A program made the translations under genes and the position numbers. The notes beneath the pieces are model-generated. The model did not search any database and was not told the DNA's origin. It saw nothing but the letters and a program-made list of their open reading frames with translations. Positions 5,953 to 6,939 of a DNA stretch of 6,939 bases are shown piece after piece. The stretch comes from Candidatus Hecatellales archaeon ex4484_218 (lineage in GTDB: Archaea > Thermoproteota > Bathyarchaeia > Hecatellales > Hecatellaceae): assembly GCA_002254975.1 (NCBI GenBank), contig NJEB01000074.1, positions 1 to 6,939 of the forward strand, read 5' to 3'. Position 1 is the stretch's first letter. Every line of letters begins with the position of its first letter.

Positions 5953-6818
5953 ATGGGTAAAAATAGTTTAAAAGTTGGAGTTGTGGGTTGTGGAGAAATA
6001 GCAAAAAATGTTCACATACCAATTTTTAAGTCTTTAAAAGATGTTGAAGTTGTTGCTGTTTGCGATAAAAATAAAAGTTTGGTTTTTGAAACATCCAAAA
6101 TTTTCAACATACCTAAAGCATATACGGATATTGACAAAATGTTGCAGGATGAAAGTTTAGACCTAGTATCCATATGTACACCTCCACAAACACATTTTAA
6201 CCTTTCAATTAGAGCTATGAGTTTTGGTGTTCATGTATTAGTTGAAAAACCTATGGCTTTAACATTAAAAGAAGCAGAAAAAATGGTTACAGTTTCAAGA
6301 AAAAATAAGGTTAAACTTTGTATAGCCCACAATTTTTTGTTTAATCCAGTAATACAAAAATCCAAAAAAATTGTGGAAAAAGGAATTATAGGTAAAATTA
6401 TCAATGTTGAAGTAAACATTTTTTCAAAAATTAGCGGAAAACTTGCCAATCCAAACCATTGGTGCCACCATCTTCCAGGAGGAATAATTGGTGAATATGG
6501 GCCTCATGCCGTTCCTTTGAAGTTGATATTTTTGGGGAAAAAGGAACTTTTCACCTAGATATTTATCCGTTTCCAAGAATTTTTAAAGTTGGAAAAGAAA
6601 ATCTTTATCCTCTTTTAACTATAAAAGAGGACCTCTTTAAAATAATCCAAACTATAGCAAGTTTTCCCAAGGTTCTACTGACAAAACCTGTAAGCCAAAT
6701 TTACAAAACCCATAAAATCCTTATTCAGATGTTTGTTGAAAGTATAAGAAAAAATGGTAATCCGCCTATCACTGGAGGAATCATTAAAACAGGTGGGTTT
6801 ACTAAATTTTTCCGATAA
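5953..6818 (+). pseudogene. Gfo/Idh/MocA-family sugar oxidoreductase with internal deletion and frameshift
   Basis: Members use NAD(P) to oxidise or reduce sugars and sugar nucleotides. From ATG 5953 the N-terminal Rossmann domain is intact: VGVVGCGEIAKNVHIPIF, VVAVCDKN, DLVSICTPPQTH and the catalytic LVEKPMALTLKEAE with its EKP lysine, followed by LCIAHNFLFNP and HWCHHLPGGIIGEYGPHA. This frame stops at 6556-6558. The shifted frame from 6504 reads on for 104 residues to TAA 6816-6818, with SFEVDIFGEKGTFHLDIY, a helical part and NGNPPITGG, the normal end of this family. In relatives about 50 residues separate GPHA...FLG from DIFG-x-KG, and here they are missing, so the lesion is a deletion that also shifts frame, with the joint between about 6500 and 6540. 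The product is unlikely to work. A GTG at 5944 is an alternative start, but the ATG suits the family better. It lies 27 bases after the glycosyltransferase and is probably in the same operon. Confidence 0.85.
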
Positions 6819-6939
6819 GTAGGTTAATCCCTGTTTTTAAATGTTGAAGTTTTAATTTTTTCTCTTTTCTAAGGAAGTTTAAAATATACCTTGGGTTTAA
6901 CGATATAGACCTTATTATCCTTTTTTTCCAAGCTTCCAT
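6802..6939 (-). CDS. C-terminal end of a minus-strand gene entering from the right; product uncertain
   Basis: Forty-five codons are open from the right edge to TAG at 6802-6804. The visible peptide is basic and helical, with MEAWKKRIIRS, ISLNPRYILNFLRK and LKTGINLLIGKI. This pattern (aromatic/basic, then PRYIL-x-FLRK, then a final hydrophobic helix) is like the tails of some B12-binding radical SAM proteins, which would suit a modification cluster, but the piece is too short to identify. The ATG at the very edge need not be the start. If real, its last 17 bases overlap the end of the broken oxidoreductase in convergent orientation. An open run this long in AT-rich DNA is only modest evidence of coding. 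Confidence 0.4.
   Translation of the reverse strand: MEAWKKRIIRSISLNPRYILNFLRKEKKLKLQHLKTGINLLIGKI

Overview
The window reads as AT-rich archaeal DNA. The evidence is an aspartate kinase / aspartate-semialdehyde dehydrogenase pair of archaeal type followed by a DhnA-type class I aldolase closely resembling the methanogen enzyme MJ0400 (archaeal shikimate entry), strong GGAGGT ribosome-binding sites, TATA-like boxes and frequent non-AUG starts. A possible arcadin-1-like gene would fit the TACK side (for example Bathyarchaeia), but placement within Archaea is a guess.

Region 1 (1-2760, minus strand) is a tight metabolic operon. In transcription order it holds aspartate kinase, aspartate-semialdehyde dehydrogenase (asd), and the N-terminal 154 residues of a 2-amino-3,7-dideoxy-D-threo-hept-6-ulosonate (ADH) synthase, cut by the window edge. 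The first two enzymes make L-aspartate semialdehyde. The third would condense it with a deoxy-ketohexose phosphate to start 3-dehydroquinate synthesis without DAHP synthase. The operon therefore feeds both the aspartate amino-acid family and the aromatic pathway.

Region 2 (2761-3132) is a divergent control region with TATA-like elements, a 10-bp palindrome and two AGGAGG motifs in the kinase leader. It is followed by a small plus-strand gene (3133-3474) of uncertain, perhaps arcadin-1-like, identity.

Region 3 (3573-6939) is an accessory cluster. A PqqD-like peptide-binding protein (minus) is divergent from a plus-strand run: an HPr-kinase-like P-loop protein, a family 2 glycosyltransferase that overlaps it by 1 base, and a Gfo/Idh/MocA sugar oxidoreductase. 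The end of another minus-strand gene enters at the right edge. PqqD-like proteins next to HprK-like kinases recur in peptide-modification (RiPP-like) and surface-glycan loci, so this may be a little-described modification system.

Two of the cluster genes are broken in this copy. The PqqD gene carries a perfect 40-bp tandem duplication that shifts its frame; removing one unit restores a 102-residue protein. The oxidoreductase lacks roughly 50 residues and changes frame at the same point. Kinase and glycosyltransferase frames are open throughout. The cluster is either decaying, switchable (the PqqD lesion is reversible in principle), or affected by assembly error. No rRNA, tRNA, CRISPR array or insertion sequence was seen.
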